DNA of 64,000 bases, from positions 90,751-154,750 of the forward strand of contig NZ_CAHP01000020.1 of assembly GCF_000294655.1 (NCBI RefSeq). The letters run 5' to 3'. This document shows positions 56,094-64,000 of the stretch, piece by piece (position 1 is the stretch's first letter; every line of letters begins with the position of its first letter). The notes beneath the pieces are model-generated. The model was not told the origin of the DNA, ran no database searches, and saw only the letters and a list, made by a program, of their open reading frames with translations. The position numbers and the translations under genes were made by a program. The DNA comes from Magnetospirillum molischianum DSM 120 (GTDB lineage: Bacteria; Pseudomonadota; Alphaproteobacteria; Rhodospirillales; Magnetospirillaceae).

Positions 56094-56134
56094 AAAGCCG
56101 GGACGTTCCGAAACAGGGGAACGACCCGGCTTTA
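56094..56134 (-). terminator. Terminator of glmM
   Basis: AAAGCCGGG (56094-56102) and CCCGGCTTT (56125-56133) form a 9-bp stem with an inner GTTCC/GGAAC. On the minus strand it runs into TTTTGTTTG, placed 30 bases after the glmM stop. On the plus strand the trailing T run is short. Confidence 0.8.
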
Positions 56135-56163
56135 CCGTTATAATCCGCCGTAGAGGATGCGGT

Positions 56164-57519
56164 CTATGCCGCCGCGTGGCGGATCGAGTCGACGATATCG
56201 GCGGTGACCGTATCGATCAAAGCAGGGTCTTCGCCCTCGGCCATCACCCGGATCAGCGGTTCGGTTCCCGACTTGCGGATCAGCAACCGGCCCTGACCGA
56301 CCAGTTTGGCCTCGCCCGCCGCGATCGCCGCTTTGACCGCATCCTGGGCCAGAATGTCTGCGGCGACCCGTCCCTCGACCCGGACGTTGCGGAGCAATTG
56401 CGGCAGCGGTTCGAACAGTCGCAGCATTTCGCTGGCCAGGCGGCCCGAGCGAACCAATGCCGCCAGGACCTGCAACGCCGCCACCAATCCATCGCCGGTG
56501 GTGGAATGATCGGACAGGATGATGTGGCCGGATTGCTCGCCGCCAACATTAAAGCCGTCGCGGCGCATCTGTTCGAGGACGTAACGGTCGCCGACCTGGG
56601 TGCGAGCCAGGATCAGTCCGCGTGACGTCAGGAAGCGTTCCAGCCCCAGGTTCGACATGACGGTGGCGACGACGCCGCCGCCCCGCAACTGGCCCGAATT
56701 GTGCCAAAGATCGCCGATCAGCGCCATCAACTGGTCGCCATCGACCTCACGCCCGGTTTCGTCGCACAGCACAACCCGGTCGGCGTCGCCGTCAAGCGCG
56801 ATGCCAAGGTCGGCCCCGTGGGCGACGACCTGCTCGCCCAATGCGGTGGTGTGCAGCGAGCCGCAAGCGCGGTTGATGTTAAAGCCATCGGGGGTTACCG
56901 CCATCGGCACCACTTCGGCACCCAATTCCCACAACACGGTGGGAGCGACCTTGTAGGCGGCACCGTTGGCGCAATCGACAACGATTTTCAGCCCGTCGAG
57001 GCGCAACCCGCGTGGGAAAGTCGTCTTGGCATATTCGATGTAGCGTCCGCCGGCATCGTCAAGGCGACGAACCCGGCCGAGCAGATCGGGAGCAACGCGG
57101 AACTTTTCGGACCCGTTGTCCATCCGCTCTTCGATCGTGCGCTCGTCCTCGTCGGACAATTTGAACCCGTCGGGGCCGAACAGCTTGATCCCGTTATCGT
57201 GATAGGGATTGTGAGAGGCAGAGATCATCACGCCCAGATCGGCGCGCAACGAGCGGGTCAGCATCGCCACTGCCGGAGTCGGCAGCGGCCCCACCAGAAT
57301 GACGTCCATGCCCACCGAAACGAAGCCAGCAGTCAGTGCCGGTTCAAGAAGATAGCCTGACAACCGGGTGTCCTTGCCGATCACCACGATGTGGCGGTGA
57401 TCGCCTCGGGTGAAATGGCTTCCGGCGGCCATGCCCAGCCGCAGGGCGGTCTCGGCCGTCATCGGTTCGGTATTGGCGGTTCCCCGCACCCCGTCGGTGC
57501 CGAACAGCTTGCGCGTCAT
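56164..57519 (-). CDS. glmM: Phosphoglucosamine mutase
   Basis: A 451-residue enzyme that converts glucosamine-6-P to glucosamine-1-P on the way to UDP-GlcNAc. It begins [14 protein letters not shown]; the phosphoserine loop is [11 protein letters not shown]; metal binding is LDGDADR; the sugar loop is GGEQSGH; and the phosphate site is [12 protein letters not shown]. The start at 57519 gives the normal N-terminus with AAGGA upstream. Together with MurI it belongs to peptidoglycan and LPS precursor supply. Confidence 0.96.
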   Translation of the reverse strand: MTRKLFGTDGVRGTANTEPMTAETALRLGMAAGSHFTRGDHRHIVVIGKDTRLSGYLLEPALTAGFVSVGMDVILVGPLPTPAVAMLTRSLRADLGVMISASHNPYHDNGIKLFGPDGFKLSDEDERTIEERMDNGSEKFRVAPDLLGRVRRLDDAGGRYIEYAKTTFPRGLRLDGLKIVVDCANGAAYKVAPTVLWELGAEVVPMAVTPDGFNINRACGSLHTTALGEQVVAHGADLGIALDGDADRVVLCDETGREVDGDQLMALIGDLWHNSGQLRGGGVVATVMSNLGLERFLTSRGLILARTQVGDRYVLEQMRRDGFNVGGEQSGHIILSDHSTTGDGLVAALQVLAALVRSGRLASEMLRLFEPLPQLLRNVRVEGRVAADILAQDAVKAAIAAGEAKLVGQGRLLIRKSGTEPLIRVMAEGEDPALIDTVTADIVDSIRHAAA

Positions 57520-57670
57520 GGGGATGCGTTCCTTCGAGATTGTAAAGGCGCATTGATTAGCGCGCACGGCAGCGGAAGGGAAGCGGGGACTGCGATTCCC
57601 CTCCGCTTTTGGTGTGACGAAATCGACGATGGCGCGGCAGGCTTAGCTCGCCGTGGGGTGGAATGTTGGA

Positions 57671-59017
57671 TTAGCCGTTAACATCGCACGGTTGACGATA
57701 GAGCCGCAGCGTCTTGCACAGCTTGCGGGCCTCTTCGCGGCTTTTGATCGGTCCGGCGACCACCTGCCAGCGGGTGCCCTTTTTCGGCAGTTCGACCTTG
57801 AAGATGCTGGCTTCCATTCCGCCCACTTCCTCGGGGAACTTGGCCTTGATCCGCGCCCAGCCGGTCCGGGCGGCCTCTTCGCTTTTGAGTGTGGCGAGGA
57901 TCACGCCGATTCCGGTCGGTGCTGCTGCTGCTGCTGCTGTGGCTGCGGGTCTGGCGCGGCCGCTGTCTGGGGCCTGACGCAGGACCGAGGCCGGGGCGGC
58001 CCCTCCCAACCCGTCGAGTTGCCGTTCGACCGCGCTACGTTCGGAACGGGCTTCCTCGGCAGAGATCAGTCCAGAGGCGCGCAGTCGTTCGGCGCGACCG
58101 ACAGCGGCGGCTCCTTCCATGACGCCCTTGACCGGCAGGGGCGGCATTTCGACCTGACGTGGCGTCGCGGGCAGCAGGGCATCAAGGATCGTCGTCCGCT
58201 CGGCGGCGTGTTCGTCCGGGCTGATGGCGCGGGTTTCCAGCGTTCGGGTCAGGGCTTTTAGTCGGTCAATCACCTGGGAATCGTCCGGGGCAGGGCGGTT
58301 CAGCCCCTGTGCCGGAGGCGTCGGAACGGCATAGGGCAGCAGCGCCCCCAGATTGGCGGCGCGGCGGCGGGAATATTCGTCGGGAGTAATCAGCCCCTCG
58401 TCGAGCAGATGCTTCAACAGACGGAAACGGCTGGCGACGTTGGTGTCGCCATCGGTCGGTCCGATTGCGGGACCGGGGGCGCCGGTTACGTCAAGCGGCT
58501 GGGCCTGGATTGGGCCGCGCTGACCGACGACCGGGGTCTGCGGCTCTCCGGCCAAGGTATTGAGGTCGGGCATACGCCCCGATTGTGCTGCGGTGCGCGG
58601 GATATAGCGTCCGGTCAGGCGATCGACGACGGTCAGGTTCGCCTGGGCGATATCGGCCAGACTGCGGACCTGAGGCATCCCTTGGACCGTGGTGGTCAGG
58701 GTGACCTGGGGGCGATTCGCCAGCAGCGCTTCGTAATATTGGCGGGCAAGGTCGTAGCGGCCAGTCAATTGATAGACCATTCCCGCGACGTACAGCGCAT
58801 AGGGGTCGCGCGGATTAAGCCGAAGCGCCTCTAGGGCGTGGCGTTCGGCCTCAGTCATCTCGCTGCGGGTCAGGGCGTTCAGCGCCTGCGAGGTATGGTC
58901 GCCGTCATCCGCAAGAACGCGAATGTCTTCGGCAACTTGGTGCGGCTGGTTGATAGCGCCACAGGCCACCAGAGCCCCAGCCGCCAGTACGGCGAGGACG
59001 ATGCGTCCCGTTTTCAT
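57671..59017 (-). CDS. SPOR-domain lipoprotein with TPR and SHOCT-like repeats
   Basis: A 448-residue lipoprotein (lipobox LVAC near residue 19). Residues about 45-110 form a TPR-like pair (AERHALEALRLNPRDPYALYVAGMVYQLTGRYDLARQYY). Three short SHOCT-like modules follow: LLDEGLITPDEYSRRRA, LETRAISPDEHAAERT and RASGLISAEEARSERS. A poly-Ala stretch coded by six GCT repeats on the plus strand (57922-57939) precedes the C-terminal SPOR domain (about 375-448), which binds denuded peptidoglycan at the septum. The ATG at 59017 is chosen over a TTG nine bases upstream. Confidence 0.82.
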   Translation of the reverse strand: MKTGRIVLAVLAAGALVACGAINQPHQVAEDIRVLADDGDHTSQALNALTRSEMTEAERHALEALRLNPRDPYALYVAGMVYQLTGRYDLARQYYEALLANRPQVTLTTTVQGMPQVRSLADIAQANLTVVDRLTGRYIPRTAAQSGRMPDLNTLAGEPQTPVVGQRGPIQAQPLDVTGAPGPAIGPTDGDTNVASRFRLLKHLLDEGLITPDEYSRRRAANLGALLPYAVPTPPAQGLNRPAPDDSQVIDRLKALTRTLETRAISPDEHAAERTTILDALLPATPRQVEMPPLPVKGVMEGAAAVGRAERLRASGLISAEEARSERSAVERQLDGLGGAAPASVLRQAPDSGRARPAATAAAAAAPTGIGVILATLKSEEAARTGWARIKAKFPEEVGGMEASIFKVELPKKGTRWQVVAGPIKSREEARKLCKTLRLYRQPCDVNG

Positions 59018-59404
59018 GGTTCTCAACCTCGCAAGCCAATTATTCGGCCATCATTATCGATGTGGACTCAATCCTCCCATACATCGCCGGGTCACTCAAG
59101 TCCCTGACGGGCCTCCTTAGGGCGGGTTAAAACTTACCGCATGAACCGCGTTGCAGTCGAAATTGTTCGAATGATAGGAGAAAAACGATGAGCGTAGCGG
59201 CGCTACGGTCGAGGCTTTCGACGCAACCCGGAGGGACGCGTGTCTGCCTGGGGAGCAAAATCCCTCGCGTCGCGGCCATGTGCTAAATGTCAATATGCCC
59301 TAATCCGAGTGTCAGCGAAAGTTCATGCGTCGAAGGCGCGTCCGGGCGTTGGCGCGAAGGTGGGGGACTGTTATCATCCCCTCCGACCAGCCGACGGGAT
59401 TCCG
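59018..59404. other. Divergent intergenic region with a possible small gene
   Basis: This 387-base gap separates the SPOR lipoprotein and the CYTH-CHAD gene. Apart from the small frame at 59188 it holds a hairpin-forming stretch (GTAGC/GCTAC at about 59195-59207 and GTCGA/TCGAC at about 59208-59222). Confidence 0.4.
59188..59286 (+). CDS. Possible 32-residue leader peptide
   Basis: ATG at 59188 is preceded by AGGAG at the right spacing and opens a 32-codon frame that ends in TAA. The peptide starts MSVAALRSRLSTQPGG and has no known motif. The binding site is the main support. It could be a leader for the CYTH-CHAD gene 119 bases downstream, or chance. Confidence 0.35.
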   Translation: MSVAALRSRLSTQPGGTRVCLGSKIPRVAAMC

Positions 59405-60949
59405 ATGGACGGACGCGAGATTGAATTAAAGCTGGGGGTGTCGCCGGACGACATCGCCCTGTTGTCGCTGAGACCGCCTTTGTCGTTGGAGGGTGAAGTT
59501 CCACCTCCACCGCGTCGGATGGCCTCAATCTATTTCGATACCCCTGACTTCACTCTGGCGGCCTCTGGCATATCGCTTCGGGTGCGGTGGACCGGCGAGG
59601 GACTGGTCCAGACTGTGAAGGCAGCCGGCGGCGGAAGTGCCGGGCTGTTCGACCGTCCCGAGTGGGAACAGCAGGTCGAGCGCCCGGTTCCCGATCCCGG
59701 TCATTTGCGTTCGACCGGCCTTGCCGTTTTTGCCGACGATTTTGTGGTGGGGCGGCTGTCGCCGATGTTCTCGACCCAAATCAGCCGCACCGTCTTTCGT
59801 CTGGGCGGTGTCGATGACGGATGGGAGATCGAGGCCGCGCTCGATTTGGGTGAAGTGGTGGCCGGTCCTTTGTCCGAGCCGATTTGCGAAGTCGAGTTGG
59901 AGTTGCTGCGGGGCACGCCCGACCGGCTGTTTCGGTTGGCCAGACAAGTGCTGGACACCGTTCCGGCGCGGCCGCTGTCGATCAGCAAGTCGGAAAGGGG
60001 GGTCAAATTGGCGACCGGAGATACCAACCGCCCCGTCAAAGCGCGAATTCCGCTGATCGGGCCGAACCTGACGGCGGCGGCCGCATTCCAAACCATTGCC
60101 CGATCCTGCCTCGATCACCTCCTGGTCAACGAGCGGTGCTTGTTGGCGACCGGCGATGCCGAGGCGATTCATCAGATGCGGGTGGCGCTCCGACGGCTGC
60201 GTTCGGCAATCAAGGTGTTCCGTCCCCTGGTCGTTTCCCCCCGTCTTGCCGAAGTCAAAGGCGATCTGCGTTGGCTGTTGGAACGGTTGGGACCAGCCCG
60301 TGATGCCGATGTGTTCCTGTCTGAGATCATCGATCCCGTCGTTCACGATTATCCCGGCGATGCTGGTCTGGCCGCCTTGCGCGATTATTGGCAAAGCGAT
60401 CGTGACACCCGGTTGGAAGCGGCAATCAGCGCGGTGCGCGACCGCCGCTTTGCCGCGCTGGTTCTTGACCTCACCGCCTGGGTCGAGGCTGGTGACTGGT
60501 TGGGTTCTCCGGGCGAGGCCCCCCGCCGCAAGCTGGAGTCGCCGATCACGCCGTTTGCTCTGCATCGGTTGGGCAAGACCTCCCGGCGAATGCTGCGCCA
60601 GGGCGGCGACAGTCTGACCCGTTTGTCGCCCGAAGAACGTCACGCCGTTCGTATCCTGTGCAAGCAGACTCGCTATACCGCTGAGTTTTTTGCCGCTTTG
60701 GTGCCGCGCAAGCAGATGAAGGTGTTTCTGGGCGAACTGACCGAGGTCCAGGATGCGCTGGGGCATCTTAACGATATCGCCGTTGCCGCGCCTAAACTGG
60801 CTGCCGGTTCGAATGGGGGCGGTCGCCATGCCCGTGCCGCCGGTCTGGTCGCCGGGTGGCACACTGCCCGGCAGGCGGCGCTGTTGGTCGAGGCCGAGCG
60901 CGCCTGGAAACGGGTCCGATCCCGCGATCTGCCGTGGAGCGAGGAATGA
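59405..60949 (+). CDS. CYTH-CHAD domain protein (inorganic triphosphatase family)
   Basis: A 514-residue protein. The CYTH domain (residues 1-200) begins with EIELKLGV, the metal and triphosphate site; YFDTPDFTL and LRVRWTGEG follow. The CHAD domain (about 220-505) has conserved histidines (IHQMRVALRRLRSAIKVF and HAVRILCKQTRYTAEFF) that bind polyphosphate. Similar E. coli YgiF hydrolyses inorganic triphosphate. The start at 59405 is set by EIELK. It is coupled to the next gene by a 4-base overlap. Confidence 0.92.
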   Translation: MDGREIELKLGVSPDDIALLSLRPPLSLEGEVPPPPRRMASIYFDTPDFTLAASGISLRVRWTGEGLVQTVKAAGGGSAGLFDRPEWEQQVERPVPDPGHLRSTGLAVFADDFVVGRLSPMFSTQISRTVFRLGGVDDGWEIEAALDLGEVVAGPLSEPICEVELELLRGTPDRLFRLARQVLDTVPARPLSISKSERGVKLATGDTNRPVKARIPLIGPNLTAAAAFQTIARSCLDHLLVNERCLLATGDAEAIHQMRVALRRLRSAIKVFRPLVVSPRLAEVKGDLRWLLERLGPARDADVFLSEIIDPVVHDYPGDAGLAALRDYWQSDRDTRLEAAISAVRDRRFAALVLDLTAWVEAGDWLGSPGEAPRRKLESPITPFALHRLGKTSRRMLRQGGDSLTRLSPEERHAVRILCKQTRYTAEFFAALVPRKQMKVFLGELTEVQDALGHLNDIAVAAPKLAAGSNGGGRHARAAGLVAGWHTARQAALLVEAERAWKRVRSRDLPWSEE

Positions 60950-61377
60950 ACAGAGTCCGGCCGTTGCTTCGGGTCGAAGTCGGGTCGCTGGCCGAGGCGC
61001 GGGCCGCGTTGGCGACGGCGCGGGTTGTTGGTTGGGCGCTCTGTCTGGAAAGCCCCGCAGCCGCGGCTGGTTGGCACGGTATCGGCTGGTGGCATGGGGT
61101 GGTGGAACAGATCATTGCCGAAGCCGACGATGTTCGGGTCGAGGCGGTGCTCGATTGTGGGACCGCTCCCGGTCTGGCGTTGGCCGCGTTACGGGCCGGA
61201 TGCCGTGCCGTGCGGCTTGAATCCGGCCCAGCGGCGACAGCGGCCGTTACCGCCATCGCCGCCGAACTGGGGGGCAAGGTGCTGCCCCCCTGGCCGGATC
61301 GCGATCAGTTCGCGGCGGGAGCCGGAGTGGCAGGGGTCGCCGGAGCGGCCGGAGCGCTGGTCTCAGCCTTGGGCTGA
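60946..61377 (+). CDS. Hypothetical protein coupled to the CYTH-CHAD gene
   Basis: A 143-residue protein that I do not recognise. It has an alpha/beta appearance with RVEAVLDCGTAPGLALAALRAGCRAVRLE, which resembles half a TIM-barrel, and an Ala/Gly-rich C-terminus. The ATG overlaps the CHAD stop (ATGA), strongly suggesting translation. Its last 73 bases overlap the convergent gene at 61305. Confidence 0.65.
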   Translation: MNRVRPLLRVEVGSLAEARAALATARVVGWALCLESPAAAAGWHGIGWWHGVVEQIIAEADDVRVEAVLDCGTAPGLALAALRAGCRAVRLESGPAATAAVTAIAAELGGKVLPPWPDRDQFAAGAGVAGVAGAAGALVSALG

Positions 61378-61640
61378 GGCTTGGCGCCGGTCTCGGTCGC
61401 CTTGTCGCCTTCGTGACCCTTCTTGTCTTCCTTGTGCGCCTTGCCCTTGGAGTGTTCGTCCTTGGCCGTGTCCGCCTTACCCTTTTCCTTCATAGCATGC
61501 TCGGGTTTTGCCGCGTCAGCTTTGCCGGGCTGTGCCGCAGCCGGGGCATCGGTGGCCGGGGTGGCGGGCTGTGCCATGGCCGCGACCGGCAGCAACGAGG
61601 CGGCGATGAAGGCGGCGGCGACGAAACGGGTGGCGTTCAT
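61305..61640 (-). CDS. Exported Ala/Pro/Lys-rich protein
   Basis: A 111-residue protein with a clear signal peptide (ending VAAMAQP) and a mature part made of Pro/Ala and Lys/Glu/Asp-rich low complexity. AAGGA precedes the ATG. There is no recognisable domain; it may be a disordered periplasmic protein. The 3' end overlaps the plus-strand gene at 60946. Confidence 0.6.
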   Translation of the reverse strand: MNATRFVAAAFIAASLLPVAAMAQPATPATDAPAAAQPGKADAAKPEHAMKEKGKADTAKDEHSKGKAHKEDKKGHEGDKATETGAKPQPKAETSAPAAPATPATPAPAAN

Positions 61641-61763
61641 GGCGGTAAATCCTTCGTCCTTAGTGTTTGGACCGAAGACCGTAGTGGCCGTTCGGTGAGA
61701 AAGACTGTCGCTCTTGCTCGTGGCAACAAAAGGGACAAATTGTGATCCTTTCAGGGCGGCGGG

Positions 61764-62465
61764 TTGCCACGATGCCGCCATCCGTGCTTCAAGTGGCAAT
61801 TCCCTCCCCGAACCCCCACGAGGTCCACCATTCCTCCCCGCCACAGCCGTCTCTATCTCATCACGCCCCCGGTCATCGAAACTCCGGCCCAATGGGTCCA
61901 TACCCTTGAGCAGGCGCTGGATGCTGGCGACGTTGCTTGTCTGCAAATCCGCGCCAAGGGGCTGGACGACGATTCCCTGGCCCGGCTGGTCGATATTCTG
62001 CGCCCGCCCGCCCAGCGTCGTGGCGTTGCCGTCCTGCTTAACGACCGTCCCGATCTGGCTTTTGAAACCGGCTGCGATGGCGTTCATATCGGTCAGGGTG
62101 ACATGCCCTATGCCCAGGCGCGCGAGGCAGTTGGCCCGGACGGCATCATCGGCGTGACCTGCCATGATTCGCGCCATCTGGCGATGGAAGCGGGCGAGGC
62201 CGGAGCCGATTATGTCGCCTTCGGTGCCTTTTTCCCCACCGAGACCAAGGACGCGCCAGCCCGTGCCGATCTTGACCTGCTGTATTGGTGGAGCGAGCTG
62301 TTTACCGTTCCGTGCGTGGCGATCGGCGGCATCACTGTCGATAATTGCCGCCCGTTGGTCGAGGCCGGGACCGACTTCCTGGCGGTGTCGTCCGGGGTGT
62401 GGACCCATCCCGACGGCCCGGCGGCGGCGGTCGCGGCATTCGACCGGATTTTAACGGGGAGATGA
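61764..62465 (+). CDS. thiE: Thiamine-phosphate synthase
   Basis: A TIM-barrel enzyme that joins HMP-PP and the thiazole phosphate. [39 protein letters not shown] and VAIGGIT are the standard motifs. The start is unclear: a TTG at 61764 gives 233 residues with an unusual Arg/Pro-rich N-terminus; no ATG or GTG occurs before RLYLITPP. An ATT closer to the barrel is conceivable. It overlaps the stop of the next frame region by a few bases and is probably co-transcribed with the LOG gene. Confidence 0.9.
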   Translation: MPRCRHPCFKWQFPPRTPTRSTIPPRHSRLYLITPPVIETPAQWVHTLEQALDAGDVACLQIRAKGLDDDSLARLVDILRPPAQRRGVAVLLNDRPDLAFETGCDGVHIGQGDMPYAQAREAVGPDGIIGVTCHDSRHLAMEAGEAGADYVAFGAFFPTETKDAPARADLDLLYWWSELFTVPCVAIGGITVDNCRPLVEAGTDFLAVSSGVWTHPDGPAAAVAAFDRILTGR

Positions 62466-62467
62466 TA

Positions 62468-63049
62468 ATGCGGCGGGTCTGTGTTTTCTGCGGCTCCAGT
62501 TTCGGCGCTCGTCCGGCCTATGCCGAGGCGGCGCGCGATCTGGGGCGCCTGCTGGTGGCGCGCGATCTCGAACTGGTCTATGGCGGCGGCAATGTCGGAT
62601 TGATGGGGGTGATCGCCGATGCGGTTCTCGCCGCCGGTGGCCGCGCGATCGGGGTGATTCCCGATGCAATGGTAACGCGTGAGGTTTCCCATCAAGGGCT
62701 GACCGAATTGCATGTCGTCGAATCGATGCATGCGCGCAAGGCGATGATGGCCGATCTGGCCGACGGCTTCATCGCGATGCCGGGCGGTATCGGCACGTTG
62801 GACGAATTGTTCGAGATATGGACCTGGAGTCAGCTTGGCATTCATGCCAAGCCGCTGGGTTTTCTCGATGTCGATGGCTATTACAGCCACCTTCAGGTGT
62901 TCCTCGATCACGTTGCCACCGAAGGCTTCATGCGCGAACGGCACCGTGCAATGGTCGCGGTCGAACCCGATCCGGTCGGTCTGCTTGCCGCGATGGGTGG
63001 GTTCGAAGCGCCCGAACCTATTTGGGATCGCGAGGTCGGTAAACGATAG
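62468..63049 (+). CDS. LOG-family (TIGR00730) nucleotide 5'-monophosphate phosphoribohydrolase
   Basis: A 193-residue Rossmann-like protein. It starts RRVCVFCGSSFGARP and has YGGGNVGLMG, SMHARKAMM and the PGGIGTLDELFE motif that marks lysine decarboxylase-like LOG enzymes. They release the base from AMP-like or cytokinin nucleotides. GGGGAG six bases upstream favours the second ATG at 62468 over 62462. It follows thiE directly. Confidence 0.92.
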   Translation: MRRVCVFCGSSFGARPAYAEAARDLGRLLVARDLELVYGGGNVGLMGVIADAVLAAGGRAIGVIPDAMVTREVSHQGLTELHVVESMHARKAMMADLADGFIAMPGGIGTLDELFEIWTWSQLGIHAKPLGFLDVDGYYSHLQVFLDHVATEGFMRERHRAMVAVEPDPVGLLAAMGGFEAPEPIWDREVGKR

Positions 63050-63069
63050 ACGGGTTTGTCCCGCTTTTT
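63050..63069 (+). terminator. Intrinsic terminator after the LOG gene
   Basis: CGGG/CCCG with a 5-base loop followed by CTTTTT lies right behind the stop codon. The stem is short. Confidence 0.6.
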
Positions 63070-63167
63070 ACAGGACGAATAGTTTTAATTAAGAGCCACT
63101 GCACAGCCCCGGATGTGATTCATTTGTTACTCATATCGGTTGCGGTGTTATCGCGTGTCGAGCCAGT

Positions 63168-63173
63168 TATAAT
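63168..63173 (+). promoter_or_regulatory. Candidate -10 element for the EAL gene
   Basis: A perfect TATAAT with a weak TGTTAT 16 bases upstream. Transcription would start just before the inverted repeat at 63177. Confidence 0.45.
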
Positions 63174-63176
63174 ATC

Positions 63177-63227
63177 GCCCGCCTGACCGGACGGACCGGG
63201 CACCTTTCCGTGTCGGGTCCGGCGGGC
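63177..63227 (+). repeat. Long inverted repeat in the leader of the EAL gene
   Basis: GCCCGCC (63177-63183) pairs with GGCGGGC (63221-63227). Inside, GGACC/GGTCC and GGCAC/GTGTC extend the stem, leaving a 9-base bulge. It lies between the -10 element and the start codon and has no T tract. It does not match the known c-di-GMP riboswitch core as far as I can see. Confidence 0.5.
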
Positions 63228-63258
63228 CATTCCGGCAGGATGGTTGATTGCTTGGTAG

Positions 63259-64000
63259 ATGGGCACGTATTCCAATCTCGACGTAGCGTTCCAGGCCATC
63301 GTTAACATTCACTCCGGCCAGTGCTTCGGACACGAAGTGCTGGTGCGCGGGTGGGAGCGGCACGGAGTCGATTCGGCGCAGGATCTGTTGTCGGCGGCGG
63401 CGGCGGACGGGCGTCTGACCGAGTTGGAGATCGCGATCCGCGCCCTGGTCGCCGATCGCGCCGTTGGGTATCCAGTGCTGACCGGGGCTGCGCTGTTCCT
63501 CAATCTCGACCCCCGTGCCGCGGCGGATCTGGACGCGGTGATGGACGCGACCCGAACCCTGTTGCAGCCCGGATTCGCCCATATCGTGACCGAGATTTCT
63601 GGTCTTCCCGAAGGCAGCGGCCCCGCCTTTTATCCTCCCGCGACGATGCGCCGCCGGGGAGGCATGGTGGCGGTTGACCGATTTGGCTGTTCGGCGGATT
63701 CGTTCAATCTACTGATCAATTGCGATCCCGATTTCATCAAGATCGACCGCGCCTTTATTCGCGGCATTGAGACCGAGGCGCGTAAGCGGGTGGTGCTGGC
63801 CCAATTGATCGGGATGGCCCATACCTTGGGGATCGAGGTGATCGCGGTGGGCGTCGAGACCGGGCGCGAGCTGACGGTATGCCGTGAATTGGGGCTTGAT
63901 CTGGTCCAGGGCTTTTATATCGCCCCGCCCGAAACCGACCCGGCCGCGTTGTTGGGGCTTTATCATCGCCTTGACGGATTAGCGCAACAAGATCGTCGCC
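63259..64000 (+). CDS. EAL-domain protein, degenerate, truncated by the window end
   Basis: An open frame of 247 visible codons without a stop. It is an EAL (c-di-GMP phosphodiesterase-type) domain with altered active site: EVLVRG for EALxR (residues 26-30), VDRFGCSADS for DDFGTGxSS (Asp140-Arg141) and AVGVET for AEGVET. LFLNLDP, DFIKIDRAFI and QGFYIAPP are intact. Loss of the second Asp of DDFG and the Glu before GVET makes catalysis unlikely, so it may bind c-di-GMP or a protein partner. The start ATG at 63259 has no strong binding site. Confidence 0.8.
   Translation, partial: MGTYSNLDVAFQAIVNIHSGQCFGHEVLVRGWERHGVDSAQDLLSAAAADGRLTELEIAIRALVADRAVGYPVLTGAALFLNLDPRAAADLDAVMDATRTLLQPGFAHIVTEISGLPEGSGPAFYPPATMRRRGGMVAVDRFGCSADSFNLLINCDPDFIKIDRAFIRGIETEARKRVVLAQLIGMAHTLGIEVIAVGVETGRELTVCRELGLDLVQGFYIAPPETDPAALLGLYHRLDGLAQQDRR

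Noticed and set aside
61641-62408. Upstream extension of the Ala/Pro-rich minus-strand gene
   Set aside because: The extension lies opposite thiE. The internal ATG at 61640 has a good binding site and starts a proper signal peptide.
63177-63227. c-di-GMP riboswitch (GEMM) in front of the EAL gene
   Set aside because: The conserved GEMM core and tetraloop pattern are not visible; only a generic long stem is.

Overview
The window is a GC-rich, densely coded stretch of an alphaproteobacterial chromosome. Gene content (FtsZ-positioning minCDE, dnaN-recF-gyrB, LptG, MurI, GlmM, an ArsR-methyltransferase next to metF, a NifH, flagellar genes and several c-di-GMP proteins) points to a motile, probably nitrogen-fixing member of the Rhodospirillales, near Magnetospirillum, Phaeospirillum or Telmatospirillum. 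This placement is inferred from protein style and not from an rRNA gene; none is present. I saw no tRNA, insertion sequence, prophage or CRISPR array.

Layout. 1-4.2 kb: the tail of a Fis-type HTH protein, a periplasmic-sensor diguanylate cyclase, a NodU-type carbamoyltransferase and a YccF membrane protein. 4.2-18.4 kb: a lipid-type accessory cluster with an ACAD11-like acyl-CoA dehydrogenase, a histidine phosphatase, two SDRs, a LysR regulator, an ACAD11-like APH kinase, DUF1302, DUF1329, a YCF48-type propeller, an MMPL/RND transporter and an OYE reductase. 18.6-20.5 kb: a stand-alone nifH with its own sigma-54 promoter, NifA-type upstream site and terminator, behind a YeeE/YedE pair. 21-24 kb: SRP RNA, dnaX, ebfC, recR. 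24-27.7 kb: a PqiA-PqiA-PqiB-PqiC operon. 27.7-32.5 kb: two GGDEF proteins (one degenerate), an alpha/beta hydrolase, an orphan small protein and minCDE. 33-38 kb: dnaN-recF-gyrB without dnaA. 38-45 kb: a double cold-shock protein, PAP2 phosphatase, LptG, asparagine synthetase and a TPR-methyltransferase (envelope/polysaccharide flavour). 45-52 kb: a GNAT-Nudix fusion, a CinA-type MoCF protein, and a sigma-54-driven fliK-flgD-flgE operon. 52-64 kb: a receiver-cNMP protein, murI, arsR-methyltransferase/metF, glmM, a SPOR lipoprotein, a CYTH-CHAD protein, thiE, a LOG-type hydrolase and a truncated EAL-domain gene that runs off the end.

The best candidate for an undescribed system is the 4.6-18.4 kb cluster. 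Its dehydrogenase and kinase look like the two halves of mammalian ACAD11 and like LvaC/LvaA of the Pseudomonas levulinate pathway, which together move or remove a hydroxyl group from 4-hydroxyacyl-CoA by way of a phosphorylated intermediate. Here they are combined with a phosphatase, redox enzymes and a complete envelope module (barrel, periplasmic protein, propeller, RND pump). I infer a route for import or export plus degradation of a hydrophobic hydroxyacyl compound. The leader before its first gene holds hairpins and a strong intrinsic terminator, so it may be controlled by attenuation.

Other signals worth checking: a glutamate racemase whose first catalytic cysteine is an aspartate, a divergent orphan NifH, a receiver domain with no phospho-acceptor, an ArsR-type operator in front of arsR-metF, and degenerate GGDEF and EAL proteins.
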